Source: Phycisphaerales bacterium UBA2421 (GTDB taxonomy: Bacteria; Planctomycetota; Phycisphaerae; Tepidisphaerales; Tepidisphaeraceae). Taken from it: DNA of 64,000 nucleotides. The stretch lies in the NCBI GenBank assembly GCA_002343075.1, contig DDRH01000005.1, positions 89,286 to 153,285 of the forward strand, read 5' to 3'. Both the position numbers and the translations under genes were made by a program. Positions 1 through 8,064 of this stretch are shown in pieces (position 1 is the stretch's first letter; each line of letters begins with the position of its first letter). The notes under the pieces are model-generated. The model did no database searches. It was not told the origin of the DNA and saw only the letters and a list, made by a program, of their open reading frames with translations.

Positions 1-616
1 ACTTCCAGTTGGCAAGTCCTGCTTGGACCGGATTCTGTAAGACGTATTCAATCTGATTGCTTAAGTCTGCAGCATCTCGGATGAGATGGTCATAGGACTC
101 GGCTTGCCAGAAGGTTCCGCTTCGCCCCAATCGTTTGTTGGCTTCGAGCGCAATGTGCCGTTTCCACGAATGCAAGACACTCGGGAGCGTGTGCTCCTGC
201 AGCGGGCTCACGACAACATGCACATGATTTGGCATAACAACCCACGCGTACAAGCGGTACCGTGTTCCATCAAAGTGATTTAAGGAGCTTGCAGCCAGTG
301 ACGCGACATCATCTCGCGCGAGCCAACACTCACCATGACCGGCGTGTAGCAGTGCTTCCAGCTGCTCTGAGTACAGCCGCTGCAGTCGCTGCTGCTCAAC
401 GACAGAGACGTCCCGACCGGCCGCTGCGGCATTGGCCACGATCGATTCTCGCTCTTGGCGCATTTTGTCGGCGATGTCGGCTGGAACAGAATCTACAAGT
501 CGGAATGTGACTGCATAGATGCCGTTTGGTGTTGTCCAATGTGGAAGCTTGGCGCCTTGGCGTTTGTGAATGGTTTCGGTTGACTCAGTGAGAAGAACGG
601 GTTGGAAACCCGTGCT
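1..616 (-). CDS. REP-associated tyrosine transposase (RAYT, Y1/HUH), partial at the window edge
   Basis: Reading the minus strand in the frame whose codons begin at 235, 232 and so on gives an open frame to base 1. It carries the HUH signature MPNHVHVVV (codons 235-209), the segment W-Q-A-E-S-Y-D-H with the presumed nucleophilic tyrosine at 94-92, and the ending Q-I-E-Y-V-L-Q-N-P-V-Q-A-G, all typical of the IS200-like RAYT family that nicks REP palindromes. The N-terminal part (HKRQGAKLPHWTTPNGIYA) also fits the family. No ATG, GTG or TTG lies between the REP palindrome at 597-619 and the first recognisable residues, and the frame continues without a stop into the truncated helicase upstream. 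It may therefore be translated as a fusion or from an unrecognised start. The last residues lie outside the window. Not an intact IS200: there is no tnpB in view. Confidence 0.85.
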
Positions 617-619
617 ACG
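597..619. repeat. REP-like palindrome at the 5' side of the RAYT gene
   Basis: The 23 bases ACGGGTTGGAAACCCGTGCT plus ACG form an imperfect hairpin (ACGGGTT/AACCCGT). On the minus strand the element begins with GTAG at 618-615, the tetranucleotide that RAYTs are known to recognise at the foot of REP hairpins. The same sequence with one mismatch recurs at 35844-35866, and its mirror copy at 35804-35826. It lies exactly between helicase and transposase reading and is itself translated in the continuous frame. Confidence 0.75.
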
Positions 620-1918
620 TGGAGTTAAGTGTTTTGTGTGTCGCCCAGTACTCAGCGTCGCGCTCGTCATTACCACGCTGTTGACCTTACCGAATAATTC
701 CTTGCGCAATCCTCCAGCAACATTGATCGGGGCGGCGTGCATGCTGACGCGCCTGGGGGTGCGCTGGGTGACGTCGAACCAATACACTGCATCGGGCATC
801 GCCTGCATCAGGAGCGCCTCAATTGCGCTCGCGGTCATGGTGATTTTGTCGATGTTGCCGCCCAACTCGCTGATCTCTTCTTCGTTCTTAATGCCTGGCA
901 ACATTGACTTTAGATTCGCCACCAACTCGCGCAGCTTGGGTGAGAGCGAATTGTTGATGCCCGTCGGCTCGCGCACCCGACCGTTGCTGCGGCCGTGGGT
1001 TTCCTGCCAGTCGGCCACCCGGCCAAAGAAATCTTCGACTTCCATCTGCAGATCAACGATCGATTGAATCGCTGGGTTGGCACTCGACCCGTGGGTGCTC
1101 AGGAATCCCCGGCCTCGCTTGGTGTCGTACAGGTGGCGCAGCTGGTAGCGCACCGAGTTTTCGCTCATCCGAATCCCAAAATGCTCCGCCGCCACATCTT
1201 CCAGCGTGTGGGCTTCGTCCAAAATCGCCAAGTCATACTTGGGCAAGTAGTTAACACCGGCCATGCGGAGCGCCAGGTCGCTGAAAAATAGCGCATGGTT
1301 GACGATGAGAATGTTCGCCCCCTGCATCCGCCGCTTGGCCGCCTGCCAGTGGCACGGCTCGTAGTGGCGGCATTTCTTCCCGAGGCAGTTGCCGTGCTCG
1401 GCGCACACCTTGTCCCACACATTCCCGTGCGGCAGCACCGGCAGCGACGCCAGCGAGCCGTCGGTGGTTGTCTGCGCCCATTCTTCGATCATCCAAAGCG
1501 ACTGCCGCTCGGCATCGGTCTCGAACAGCATGTTCTGTCGGCCTTGTGCCTGCTCTAACCGCCTTTTGCACAAGTAGTTATTGCGACCCTTCACCAGCAC
1601 AGCGCTAAATTCATCCGGATAAACGGATCGAAGCAGCGGGATGTCTTTCTCAATCAGCTGTTCCTGCAGCGAAATTGTGTGCGTGGAGATGACAACGCGC
1701 TTCTTCCGCTTCACCGCTGCCTCGATGGCGGGGAGCAAGTAAGCGAACGACTTACCAACGCCCGTGCCCGCTTCGACGAGCAGATGGTGCGGCGTGACAA
1801 ACGCCTCCTCCACCGCCGCGGCCATTTCAAGCTGCTGGGGGCGGTGCTCGTATTTGTCGCCTAGGCGGCGAGCGATACTGCCTTCGGGGCCGAGGATGTC
1901 AGACAACAACGAAATCAC
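620..1918 (-). pseudogene. DinG/XPD-type Fe-S DNA helicase, 3' part replaced by RAYT insertion
   Basis: An uninterrupted minus-strand frame runs from GTG 1918, which sits 10 bases after the preceding gene's stop. It starts like planctomycete DinG homologues (I-L-G-P-E-G-S-I-A-R-R-L). It has Walker A GTGVGKS at residues 51-57, the four Fe-S cysteines C117, C178, C183 and C189 with the 5 and 6 residue spacing of E. coli DinG, the DEAH box at 234-237 (LDEAHTLEDV) and motif III TSATLSTGR around residues 418-426. Homology then stops: the next codons translate the REP palindrome and a transposase. Helicase motifs IV-VI (second RecA domain, QGxGRxIR) are missing, so the protein should not be an active helicase. 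The remainder may lie to the left of the window beyond the transposase. The family acts on forked and R-loop DNA in repair. Confidence 0.8.
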
Positions 1919-1928
1919 CGCAGCAATA

Positions 1929-2546
1929 TTACCGCGGCGGGTCGAATTTGGCTCTTTCCGGTTGCGAAAGGTCTTCCGGAAGACCGAGTGCGTTTAGCAA
2001 CATATTGGCGACCCAGATACGCGTCGAAAGCGGATACTGATGCATCAATTCAAAAAGTTCGGCGTCCTCGATGCGAATGGTTAAACCCATGCCCGGCAAA
2101 TGTCCCTTAACTGAGGTGGCGCGCTGCCGTTCAAACTTAAGCTGTTGCCAGCGCGGACCTGGTTTTTCCCAATCCATTACCGGTGCATCGATCAAGATAT
2201 GCGTGCGATTCACCTCCAACTTGATGAGCCGCTCGCCCAGCGAACGCACCGAGGCCAACACGCCAACTGCTACGATAGTGGGAATGATCAGCGACGGGCC
2301 AACTTCGGCAAGAAAACTCCCTAACCTGCCGGAGCGGATCAGATAAAAATGTCCGGTTGCTATGAGGAAGACGTACGCGCAGTAAACACCCACGGCGATC
2401 AAGCCGCCGACATGCAATCGACGCTTCCACGCCGGCGGCGGAATCAGTAGCCGGATGCCGCCTTCAATCGTTTCAGTGATGATGCCTGCTCGCTCGGCAA
2501 AGCCGGCGTATTCGAGGAGCGGTTGTTGTGAATTACTGTTGAGCAA
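1929..2546 (-). CDS. Small membrane protein of unknown function
   Basis: 205 codons, beginning at a TTG; no ATG or GTG is available near the start and no clear Shine-Dalgarno is seen, so the start is uncertain. The first 40 residues (containing L-L-E-Y-A-G-F) are polar, followed by two hydrophobic helices around residues 47-66 and 83-100, then a cytoplasmic-looking tail with R-W-Q-Q-L-K-F. The neighbouring gene at 2597-3154 encodes a protein with the same plan (I-L-E-Y-A at the N-terminus, two helices, basic tail), so the two look like tandem paralogues. The helicase fragment starts 10 bases downstream, suggesting one minus-strand transcript. I do not recognise the family. Confidence 0.6.
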   Translation of the reverse strand: MLNSNSQQPLLEYAGFAERAGIITETIEGGIRLLIPPPAWKRRLHVGGLIAVGVYCAYVFLIATGHFYLIRSGRLGSFLAEVGPSLIIPTIVAVGVLASVRSLGERLIKLEVNRTHILIDAPVMDWEKPGPRWQQLKFERQRATSVKGHLPGMGLTIRIEDAELFELMHQYPLSTRIWVANMLLNALGLPEDLSQPERAKFDPPR

Positions 2547-2596
2547 GAATCGTGATTCGTTTGATTTACCGATGAATTGGGTGATCCAGTAAAGAC

Positions 2597-3154
2597 TTAA
2601 CTGTCACGGGTAAGGACCGCGTTGATCCGGCGTTCGAGCCACCGTAGTTCACGGAGGTCTCGTTGAACGTACACACGGCGAGTATTCCACCAACTGTCGC
2701 CGACGAAGAGATTGCCGGTTGGTCGGCCTATTGCCGTGATGTCGCGCGTAACTCTAATGAGTGCGTGCCTTCGCGCCCGCCATTGCCGCCGGTTGCGGAG
2801 CAGCGCGCCGCCGCGGACTTCAATCGACGTTGGCGTTACGACAAATACCACCGGCCGCAACGCCATCCGCATGAAAAGAGTGCCGAAAAACACTCCGAGC
2901 GGGCCGAGCGTCGCAGCGCCGACGACTCGGTCCGCATCGCGGTGCTGCTCGAACACGAATGCAATCAACAGACCCATGACTACGGCCCCGCCAAAGCACG
3001 CCGCCCCCGCCAAAATGGCCACGATGCGGCCGGGGCAAGGCGCGTTCAGCGTCAGCGCGCCGTCCGTACTCTCAGCCACGGTGACGTCCGGCGGCTGAAC
3101 ATCTTCCAGCGGGTTCGCGTACTCGAGGATCGGGTGGGGCTCGCCGATGTTCAC
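2597..3154 (-). CDS. Small membrane protein, paralogue of the adjacent gene
   Basis: I choose GTG 3154 because GGAG lies 7 bases upstream and the resulting N-terminus (V-N-I-G-E-P-H-P-I-L-E-Y-A) aligns with that of the protein at 1929-2546; a further upstream GTG at 3217 would add 21 low-complexity Ser/Pro/Arg residues. Two hydrophobic helices follow at about residues 45-66 and 79-97, then an Arg-rich tail (R-N-R-R-Q-W-R-A-R-R). The first 83 bases overlap the end of the nucleotidyltransferase-like gene in another frame. Function unknown; the tandem duplication and two-helix plan suggest a membrane sensor or structural role, but nothing in the sequence decides this. Confidence 0.6.
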   Translation of the reverse strand: MNIGEPHPILEYANPLEDVQPPDVTVAESTDGALTLNAPCPGRIVAILAGAACFGGAVVMGLLIAFVFEQHRDADRVVGAATLGPLGVFFGTLFMRMALRPVVFVVTPTSIEVRGGALLRNRRQWRARRHALIRVTRDITAIGRPTGNLFVGDSWWNTRRVYVQRDLRELRWLERRINAVLTRDS

Positions 3155-3797
3155 GTGAAAACTCCAACCGTTTCCCCGCCTTGGCGTCGGCGACGAGCTT
3201 GAGGATTTCCTTGCCACCGCCGGGGTAGACTAAGTCGCCGAGGCGTTCTAAGAATTGCATGTCGAGTTTTGGATTGGCCTTGACGATAGCGATGAAGTCG
3301 CCGCCATCAAACATTTTCTTTTCAATTAGCCTTGCGGGTGAAGTCATGGCCGCAAGTTTTGCGGCAAGAACGCCTTCGACAGGCGGTATAGGGATCAGCT
3401 CGCCATCAATGCGTACGGGCTTGGCAATCTTGATTAGCTCTCGCCATAACGGGGGCGCGCCAGGTTTCATTACGTCGATCGCGACATCACCATCAGCGCG
3501 CTTAAACCGAACTACGACCGGAGTGTCTTGCGCAGTAAGGTCTGGAAAGGCCTTCGTCAGCACGGCACAAGCTTGCTTGGGATGTCGTGCGAGGATGTCA
3601 ACGTCGAGGGTGTTGCGCGGTGCCGATGTATAGCCATTGGCGGCATGCGCGCCGACCAGCACGTACTTAACCTTTGCTGTGTTGAGGACAGCGGCTACAT
3701 CGCCGGGACCGATATCGCGTTTCGAAATGCGTGCCAACCTCGCCCCTTGGGCAATGTCTTCGGCGGTTCTGGGTTTGCGGACGATCGTCTGCAGCAT
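3072..3797 (-). CDS. Nucleotidyltransferase-fold protein (MNT/AbiEii-like)
   Basis: The first 80 residues hold YVLVGAHAANGYTSAPR followed by N-T-L-D-V-D-I-L, which matches the minimal nucleotidyltransferase pattern G-x-H-A ... R-x-T-x-D-x-D with the two metal-binding aspartates. A third acidic strand (D-V-A-I-D-V-M) follows near residue 120. This is the fold seen in AbiEii-type toxins and in stand-alone DUF6036-like proteins. There is no obvious antitoxin partner. The homologous part ends around K-E-I-L-K-L-V-A-D-A-K-A-G; the last 30 residues (Arg/Pro-rich) are read through the start of the next gene and may be non-native, so a C-terminal frameshift is possible. Confidence 0.55.
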   Translation of the reverse strand: MLQTIVRKPRTAEDIAQGARLARISKRDIGPGDVAAVLNTAKVKYVLVGAHAANGYTSAPRNTLDVDILARHPKQACAVLTKAFPDLTAQDTPVVVRFKRADGDVAIDVMKPGAPPLWRELIKIAKPVRIDGELIPIPPVEGVLAAKLAAMTSPARLIEKKMFDGGDFIAIVKANPKLDMQFLERLGDLVYPGGGKEILKLVADAKAGKRLEFSREHRRAPPDPRVREPAGRCSAAGRHRG

Positions 3798-3854
3798 GGG
3801 GACATTGTACCAGAAATCGCGTTCGCTGGTTCGCCAAAAGAACCCTCACTCCGG

Positions 3855-3880
3855 CCCTCTCCCGGCGTACCGGCAGAGGG
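3855..3880. repeat. C-rich intergenic hairpin repeat
   Basis: CCCTCTCCCGG, four bases, CCGGCAGAGGG form a strong imperfect stem in the gap between two minus-strand genes. A related hairpin occurs at 60693-60720. Such CCCTCTCCC...GGGAGAGGG repeats are common dispersed intergenic elements; no U-tract follows on the minus strand, so I do not call it a terminator. Confidence 0.55.
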
Positions 3881-3886
3881 GGTGAA

Positions 3887-4351
3887 TCAATCCACCCCAA
3901 TATCCTCATTCCAAAGTGTGGGATGATCCCGAATAAAATCCGTCATCATCTGGATGCATTCGGGATCGTTGAGGTCGATGACTTCAATCCCGTTGGCCTC
4001 CAGAAACTTCCGCGACGAGCCCCATTTGCAATCGCCGCCGGGGAAGGTGACGTCTTCGCCTATGACGACCTTGGGCACGCCGAACTGGATCACCGCGCCG
4101 GTGCAGAGGTAGCAGGGCATGAGGGTGCTGTAGAGCACCGTGTCCTTGTAAGTCTTCTGCCGGCCGGCGTTTTTGAGGCAGTCGATCTCGGCGTGGGCCA
4201 TCGGGTCGCCGTGCTGCACCCTGCGATTGTGGCCGCGGGCGATGATCTCACCCGCGCGCACCAGGACGCTGCCGATCGGCAGGCCGCCTTCTTTCAGGCC
4301 TTCATTTGCTTCGTCAATCGCGGCTCTGAGGAATGGGTCCATATCGGGCAT
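3887..4351 (-). CDS. Cytosine deaminase-like nucleobase deaminase
   Basis: 154 residues of the zinc-dependent cytidine deaminase fold. HAEIDCL (zinc His and catalytic Glu) and PCYLC (two zinc cysteines) are intact. The C-terminal part, with a residue pattern G-I-E-V-I-D-L-N-D-P-E-C and ending L-W-N-E-D-I-G, resembles fungal FCY1-type cytosine deaminases rather than tRNA adenosine deaminase TadA, which has a different tail. It would convert cytosine to uracil in pyrimidine salvage in the cytoplasm. Start at ATG 4351 or at the second ATG three codons on; either gives a full-length protein. It runs divergently from asd, with about 98 bases between. Confidence 0.75.
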   Translation of the reverse strand: MPDMDPFLRAAIDEANEGLKEGGLPIGSVLVRAGEIIARGHNRRVQHGDPMAHAEIDCLKNAGRQKTYKDTVLYSTLMPCYLCTGAVIQFGVPKVVIGEDVTFPGGDCKWGSSRKFLEANGIEVIDLNDPECIQMMTDFIRDHPTLWNEDIGVD

Positions 4352-4449
4352 TATACCGCCTGCAGGCCAACGATGCTTGACAACCCGGCACGGTCGGTTC
4401 TAGAAGCAACAGGACGGTCTGGTGCAGTTTGTTTGTTTTGAGGTGAGTG

Positions 4450-5451
4450 ATGTCAGTGAATGTGGCAATCGTCGGCGTGACCGGTGCGGTGGGGCAGGAG
4501 TTTCTTGCTGTGCTGGCGGAGCGAAAATTTCCCGTCAGGCAGTTAAGACTGCTCGCCTCGGCGCGCAGCGCGGGTACGAAGCAAGTCTTTTGCGGGGAGA
4601 CATTTACCGTTGAAGAATTGACCGCCGAGAGTTTTAGAGATGTTCAGATCGCCCTTTTTAGCGCGGGCGGGAGCATTAGCAAGGCGTTTGGGCCGGTTGC
4701 AGTCGCGGCGGGGGCGATCGTCGTCGACAATTCCTCGGCATTCAGGTTGAAAGAAGGGATCCCGCTGGTCGTGCCGGAGGTGAACCCCGCTGCGATTGAA
4801 AAGCACAATGGGTTGATCGCCAACCCCAATTGCTCGACGATCATCATGAACGTGCCAGTATGGCCGCTGCATAGGGCGAATCGTGTGCGGCGCATTATCG
4901 TGAGCACTTATCAAGCCGTTAGCGGGGCGGGGGCGTGGGGACTGGAAGAGCTCGAACGGCAGATGAAAGCACACGCCGCCGGCGCGCCGATCGAGAAGAT
5001 CAAGTTTCCACATCAGATCGTCAACAACCTCTTTAGCCACAACACTACCATCGCTGAGAACGGCTATAACGAGGAAGAAAACAAAATGCTCCTGGAGACG
5101 CGCAAGATCTTTGGCGAACCGAAGATGGCGATTACCGCAACATGCATTCGAGTGCCGATCCCGCGGGCGCACTGTGAGAGCATCAACCTCGAGTTTGAAC
5201 GTCCGATCACCCCCGCCGAGGTGCGGAACATCCTGAGCAATGCGCCGGGCGTGAAAGTCGTTGACAACGTCGAGGCCAACCACTTCCCCATGCCGCTGGA
5301 AGCCAGCGGGCAGGATGATGTGCTGGTCGGCAGGATTCGAGAAGACATGAGCCGCGACGACGGCCGCGGGATCGAGCTATTCGTCAGCGGCGATCAAATC
5401 CGCAAAGGCGCAGCAACGAACGCGGTGCAGATCGCGGAAAAGCTGTTATAA
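4450..5451 (+). CDS. asd: Aspartate-semialdehyde dehydrogenase
   Basis: 333 residues, full length. It reduces aspartyl phosphate to aspartate semialdehyde, the branch point to lysine/diaminopimelate, threonine and methionine. The N-terminal Rossmann pattern GVTGAVGQ, the catalytic NPNCST (Cys 128) and the Q-A-V-S-G-A-G loop are all present, and the C-terminal H-F-P-M-P-L-E and D-x-x-R-G-I-E-L-F segments are typical. I use ATG 4450; a GTG three bases earlier is in frame, and the purine-rich AGGTGA lies immediately upstream, closer than usual. The next gene begins 9 bases after the stop. No leader or riboswitch is evident in the short upstream gap. Confidence 0.95.
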   Translation: MSVNVAIVGVTGAVGQEFLAVLAERKFPVRQLRLLASARSAGTKQVFCGETFTVEELTAESFRDVQIALFSAGGSISKAFGPVAVAAGAIVVDNSSAFRLKEGIPLVVPEVNPAAIEKHNGLIANPNCSTIIMNVPVWPLHRANRVRRIIVSTYQAVSGAGAWGLEELERQMKAHAAGAPIEKIKFPHQIVNNLFSHNTTIAENGYNEEENKMLLETRKIFGEPKMAITATCIRVPIPRAHCESINLEFERPITPAEVRNILSNAPGVKVVDNVEANHFPMPLEASGQDDVLVGRIREDMSRDDGRGIELFVSGDQIRKGAATNAVQIAEKLL

Positions 5452-5460
5452 AAGCGGTGA

Positions 5461-6051
5461 ATGACCGCCCCACCTCAATCCAGTTATTGCACGCCGGAAG
5501 AGTATCTGCAGGCAGAGAAAATATCGGTGGACAAGCACGAGTGGATCGACGGCCAAATGATCGCCATGGCCGGTGGGTCGCTGAGCCATAGCGCCGTCAC
5601 AAGCAACCTGATTCGTACGATCGGAAATCAACTTGTGGCAAGTCGTGTCGAGTTGTTGACAGCAACATGTGTGTCCGGGCGGCTTCAGCCAAGCTTTACA
5701 CCTACCCCGACGTCACCGTTTTTTTGCGGGCCGCCTCAGTTTGATCCGATTGACAGGTCGACGGGGTCGATTATCAATCCGACGCTTATTGCCGAAGTGT
5801 TGTCTCCCTCTACCGAGCGATATGACCGGGACGAAAAATTCAGGAAGTACCTTTCGATTCCCACCCTGCGCGAGTATGTGCTTGTAGCCCAGCACGAGCC
5901 TTACATCGAAGTCCGCGCCCCGCGCGATGACGGCTCATGGCTGGTCACACCCTATAGCGGGCTGGCTGCGAAAGTGCGGTTTGCGTCGATTGAGATCGAA
6001 ATCCCACTTTCGGAAGTTTACGACGGCGTGGATTTCAGCTCAGCCGACTGA
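5461..6051 (+). CDS. Uma2-family nuclease-like protein with a scrambled central block
   Basis: The N-terminus (Y-C-T-P-E-E-Y-L-Q-A-E, H-E-W-I-D-G) and the C-terminal half (L-I-A-E-V-L-S-P-S-T-E-R-Y-D-R-D-E-K, L-R-E-Y-V-L-V) are standard Uma2 (DUF820), a PD-(D/E)XK-like family very abundant in planctomycetes. The middle is not: between about 5655 and 5722 the family sequence, including the conserved L-Y-T-Y-P-D-V-T-V with the active-site aspartate, is found one frame away. The open frame regains the family reading (C-G-P-P-Q-F-D) after a run of seven T at 5719-5725. Two compensating indels therefore replace about 22 residues, and the encoded protein should lack the catalytic Asp. Confidence 0.8.
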   Translation: MTAPPQSSYCTPEEYLQAEKISVDKHEWIDGQMIAMAGGSLSHSAVTSNLIRTIGNQLVASRVELLTATCVSGRLQPSFTPTPTSPFFCGPPQFDPIDRSTGSIINPTLIAEVLSPSTERYDRDEKFRKYLSIPTLREYVLVAQHEPYIEVRAPRDDGSWLVTPYSGLAAKVRFASIEIEIPLSEVYDGVDFSSAD

Positions 6052-6059
6052 TTTCGGGG

Positions 6060-6497
6060 ATGCATTTCATGCGCGACACTTCCCACAAGCGAAAGGCCGG
6101 CTACCGGATCACCACCGATTGCAGCCTGATAAATCTTGACGCGATCTGCCAGCTCATCGAGCAACATGCCTACTGGGGCGATCGCCCCACGGATGTCACC
6201 CGCCGGGCGTTTCGATCTCCCTCGTCGATTGTTTTTGCGGCGCTCGAGTCCGGCGGGGCGACCGTCGGGTGTGCGAGGGTTGTCACGGATCATTGCACAA
6301 TTGGCTGGGTTTGCGACGTGATCGTCCACCCCGATCACCGTGGGCGCGGGGTGGGTAGTCAATTGATGCGCGCGGTTCTCGAACACGCCGAACTTGCCAA
6401 AATGCGCCTCATCCTGGGGACGCGCGATGCTCACGAATTTTATCGCAGGTTTGGCTTTGAGCGCCGCGAGATGATGCGCCGGCCGATGTCCCTTTGA
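6060..6497 (+). CDS. GNAT-family N-acetyltransferase
   Basis: 145 residues with the GNAT core: strand-turn C-D-V-I-V-H-P-D-H followed by the acetyl-CoA pyrophosphate loop RGRGVGSQL (the Q/RxxGxG/A motif), and the C-terminal E-F-Y-R-R-F-G-F-E. The N-terminal part (I-C-Q-L-I-E-Q-H-A-Y-W-G) is like small single-domain acetyltransferases that replace Ala-tail GNATs in many bacteria. Substrate unknown. It starts 8 bases after the Uma2 gene and ends head-on against msrB, so it may be transcribed with asd and the Uma2 gene. Confidence 0.85.
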   Translation: MHFMRDTSHKRKAGYRITTDCSLINLDAICQLIEQHAYWGDRPTDVTRRAFRSPSSIVFAALESGGATVGCARVVTDHCTIGWVCDVIVHPDHRGRGVGSQLMRAVLEHAELAKMRLILGTRDAHEFYRRFGFERREMMRRPMSL

Positions 6498-6512
6498 GCA
6501 CTGGTTCAACGG

Positions 6513-7064
6513 TTACCGCGGGATGAACTTCAGCGCCGCGGAGTTGATGCAATATCGCAATCCGGTCGGCGGGGGGCCGTCTTTGAACACATGGCCCTGG
6601 TGTCCGTCGCACCGGCTGCAATGCACCTCGGTGCGCGCGTAACCCAGGTCGTGGTCGACGCTTTCCCCGATCACGCCTTCGCTCCTGGGCTTCCAGAAGC
6701 TCGGCCACCCCGTCCCGCTGTCGTATTTCTCTTTGCTGTCGAAAAGTTCCTGCCCGCAGCCCCGGCAGGCGTAACTGCCGTCGGCTTTGTGGTCGTGATA
6801 CTCATTCCGAAATGAATACTCGGTGCCGTGCTTGCGGAGCACATAAAACTGCTGCTCGGTGAGAATGGTTTTCCATTCATCATCCGTCAACGCAACCCGG
6901 TTGCGGTCGTCGGGAATCAGCTTCTTCGCGATTTCCGGCGGAATCGGCTTCGACGGCTGAGACGCCGGCGGCGGGCGCTGATCTTCCGCAGTCGCGGTGG
7001 AAACGCGGTAGACCATTGCCGCGGCAGTGATCGCCAGGAGCAGAGTTATCAGTGCTGGTTTCAT
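6513..7064 (-). CDS. msrB: Exported peptide-methionine (R)-S-oxide reductase
   Basis: Repairs methionine-R-sulfoxide in proteins. The zinc-binding cysteines are C100, C103, C149 and C152 (CRGCG and CSRC), the catalytic Cys is C172 in RYCINSAAL, and GTGWPSF and HQGHVF are conserved. Residues 1-26 form a hydrophobic signal segment ([12 protein letters not shown]) followed by a Pro-rich linker, so the enzyme probably works outside the cytoplasmic membrane. This is longer than cytosolic MsrB (about 140 residues) by that leader. No msrA is adjacent. The next upstream gene on this strand, after a terminator, encodes an exported FAS1 protein. Confidence 0.92.
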   Translation of the reverse strand: MKPALITLLLAITAAAMVYRVSTATAEDQRPPPASQPSKPIPPEIAKKLIPDDRNRVALTDDEWKTILTEQQFYVLRKHGTEYSFRNEYHDHKADGSYACRGCGQELFDSKEKYDSGTGWPSFWKPRSEGVIGESVDHDLGYARTEVHCSRCDGHQGHVFKDGPPPTGLRYCINSAALKFIPR

Positions 7065-7179
7065 ATTCGCCGTCCGATTCTATTCACCTGCATCGGCACA
7101 TTTCCGCGGGCGCGCCTTCATTTTTTGAATCGTTCCTGTTTTGATGCCGCAAACGCACGCGCGGTTTGACCGGTGATGC

Positions 7180-7218
7180 AAAAAAAGCGGACGGCGGTCC
7201 GTGCAGGACCGCCGTCCG
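7180..7218 (-). terminator. Intrinsic terminator of the FAS1 gene
   Basis: A perfect 13-bp stem (7188-7200 paired with 7206-7218, 5-base loop) is followed on the minus strand by a T-tract (7186-7180). It lies about 70 bases after the FAS1 stop codon and separates that gene from msrB. Confidence 0.9.
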
Positions 7219-7286
7219 GGCTTGTAACCTTCGCTGCGAAAACAACTTGCGTTCGATTCTGCGCGAAAGTTTGCGCGCCGATGACC

Positions 7287-7814
7287 TTACGGCAGCACAA
7301 CGGTGTCGATCCAGTGAATCACGCCGTTGGTGCAGACGACATCGGTCTTAATCACCTTGGCGTTGTTGATCATCACATTGCCGCCTTCGACTTTTACATC
7401 CAGGTCCTTGCCGTTGGCGGTGCTGAGCTTCATCGTCTTCACGTCGGCGGCTTTGATCGCCTTGCCGGCGTGGACGTGATACAGCAGGATGGCGGTGAGC
7501 TTTTCTTTGTTCTCCGGCTTCAGCAGGTCTTCCACCGTGCCGGCGGGAAGCTTGGCAAACGCGGCGTTGGTCGGGGCGAACACCGTGAACGGGCCTTCGC
7601 TTTTCAGCGTCTCAACCAGCCCGGCGGCCTTGACGGCGGCGACGAGCGTCGTCACTTCGCTCATGCCCGGGCCGACGGCAGTGTCGATGATGTCCATTTT
7701 CTTGTCGTGCGCATCTCCTGCAAGCACCTGGCTTTGCGGAAAAAATGCGGCGGTCGAAAACGCCGCAGCCGCGGCGACGGCGGTGATGCCCAATACGGTA
7801 AACTTACGAAGCAT
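7287..7814 (-). CDS. Secreted fasciclin (FAS1) domain protein
   Basis: 175 residues from ATG 7814, chosen because AGGGAG lies 7 bases upstream and because this start gives a clean signal peptide ([16 protein letters not shown]). One FAS1 domain follows: [11 protein letters not shown] (H1 motif), then L-L-Y-H-V-H-A-G-K and, near the end, [13 protein letters not shown] (H2). Single-domain bacterial FAS1 proteins are extracellular or periplasmic and are linked with adhesion. Its own terminator follows at 7180-7218, so it is probably monocistronic. Confidence 0.9.
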   Translation of the reverse strand: MLRKFTVLGITAVAAAAAFSTAAFFPQSQVLAGDAHDKKMDIIDTAVGPGMSEVTTLVAAVKAAGLVETLKSEGPFTVFAPTNAAFAKLPAGTVEDLLKPENKEKLTAILLYHVHAGKAIKAADVKTMKLSTANGKDLDVKVEGGNVMINNAKVIKTDVVCTNGVIHWIDTVVLP

Positions 7815-8064
7815 ACGAAAACTCCCTTCGACGCGGGTCACGCATCGAAACATCTTGATCTGTAGATCGCTCGATAATTTCCGCCTCCGCAACACGTTAT
7901 TGCGCGGGCCTTCGAGCTGGTTGTATGCCGTTTCGTTCAACCTTACGAAGCGGATGCAGCAAGAAAAAGATTTGGCGCGCTTTTGTCAGAAAGTGTCCCG
8001 CCCTCGCCGAAGTGGCAAAACACCTGCCCTTCGCCACCCTTGCGGCAGCAGAGCGCGGGCCGAT
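7815..8064. other. Intergenic, 5' region of the FAS1 gene
   Basis: About 250 bases between the starts of the FAS1 transcript and the end of the AAA+ gene, all minus strand. I see the FAS1 Shine-Dalgarno but no convincing promoter hexamers, repeat or small gene. Confidence 0.4.

Noticed and set aside
86..1577. Several plus- and minus-strand ORFs of 60-165 codons over the first 1.6 kb
   Set aside because: They are shadows of the minus-strand helicase/transposase frame, which shows all the family motifs; the others have none.
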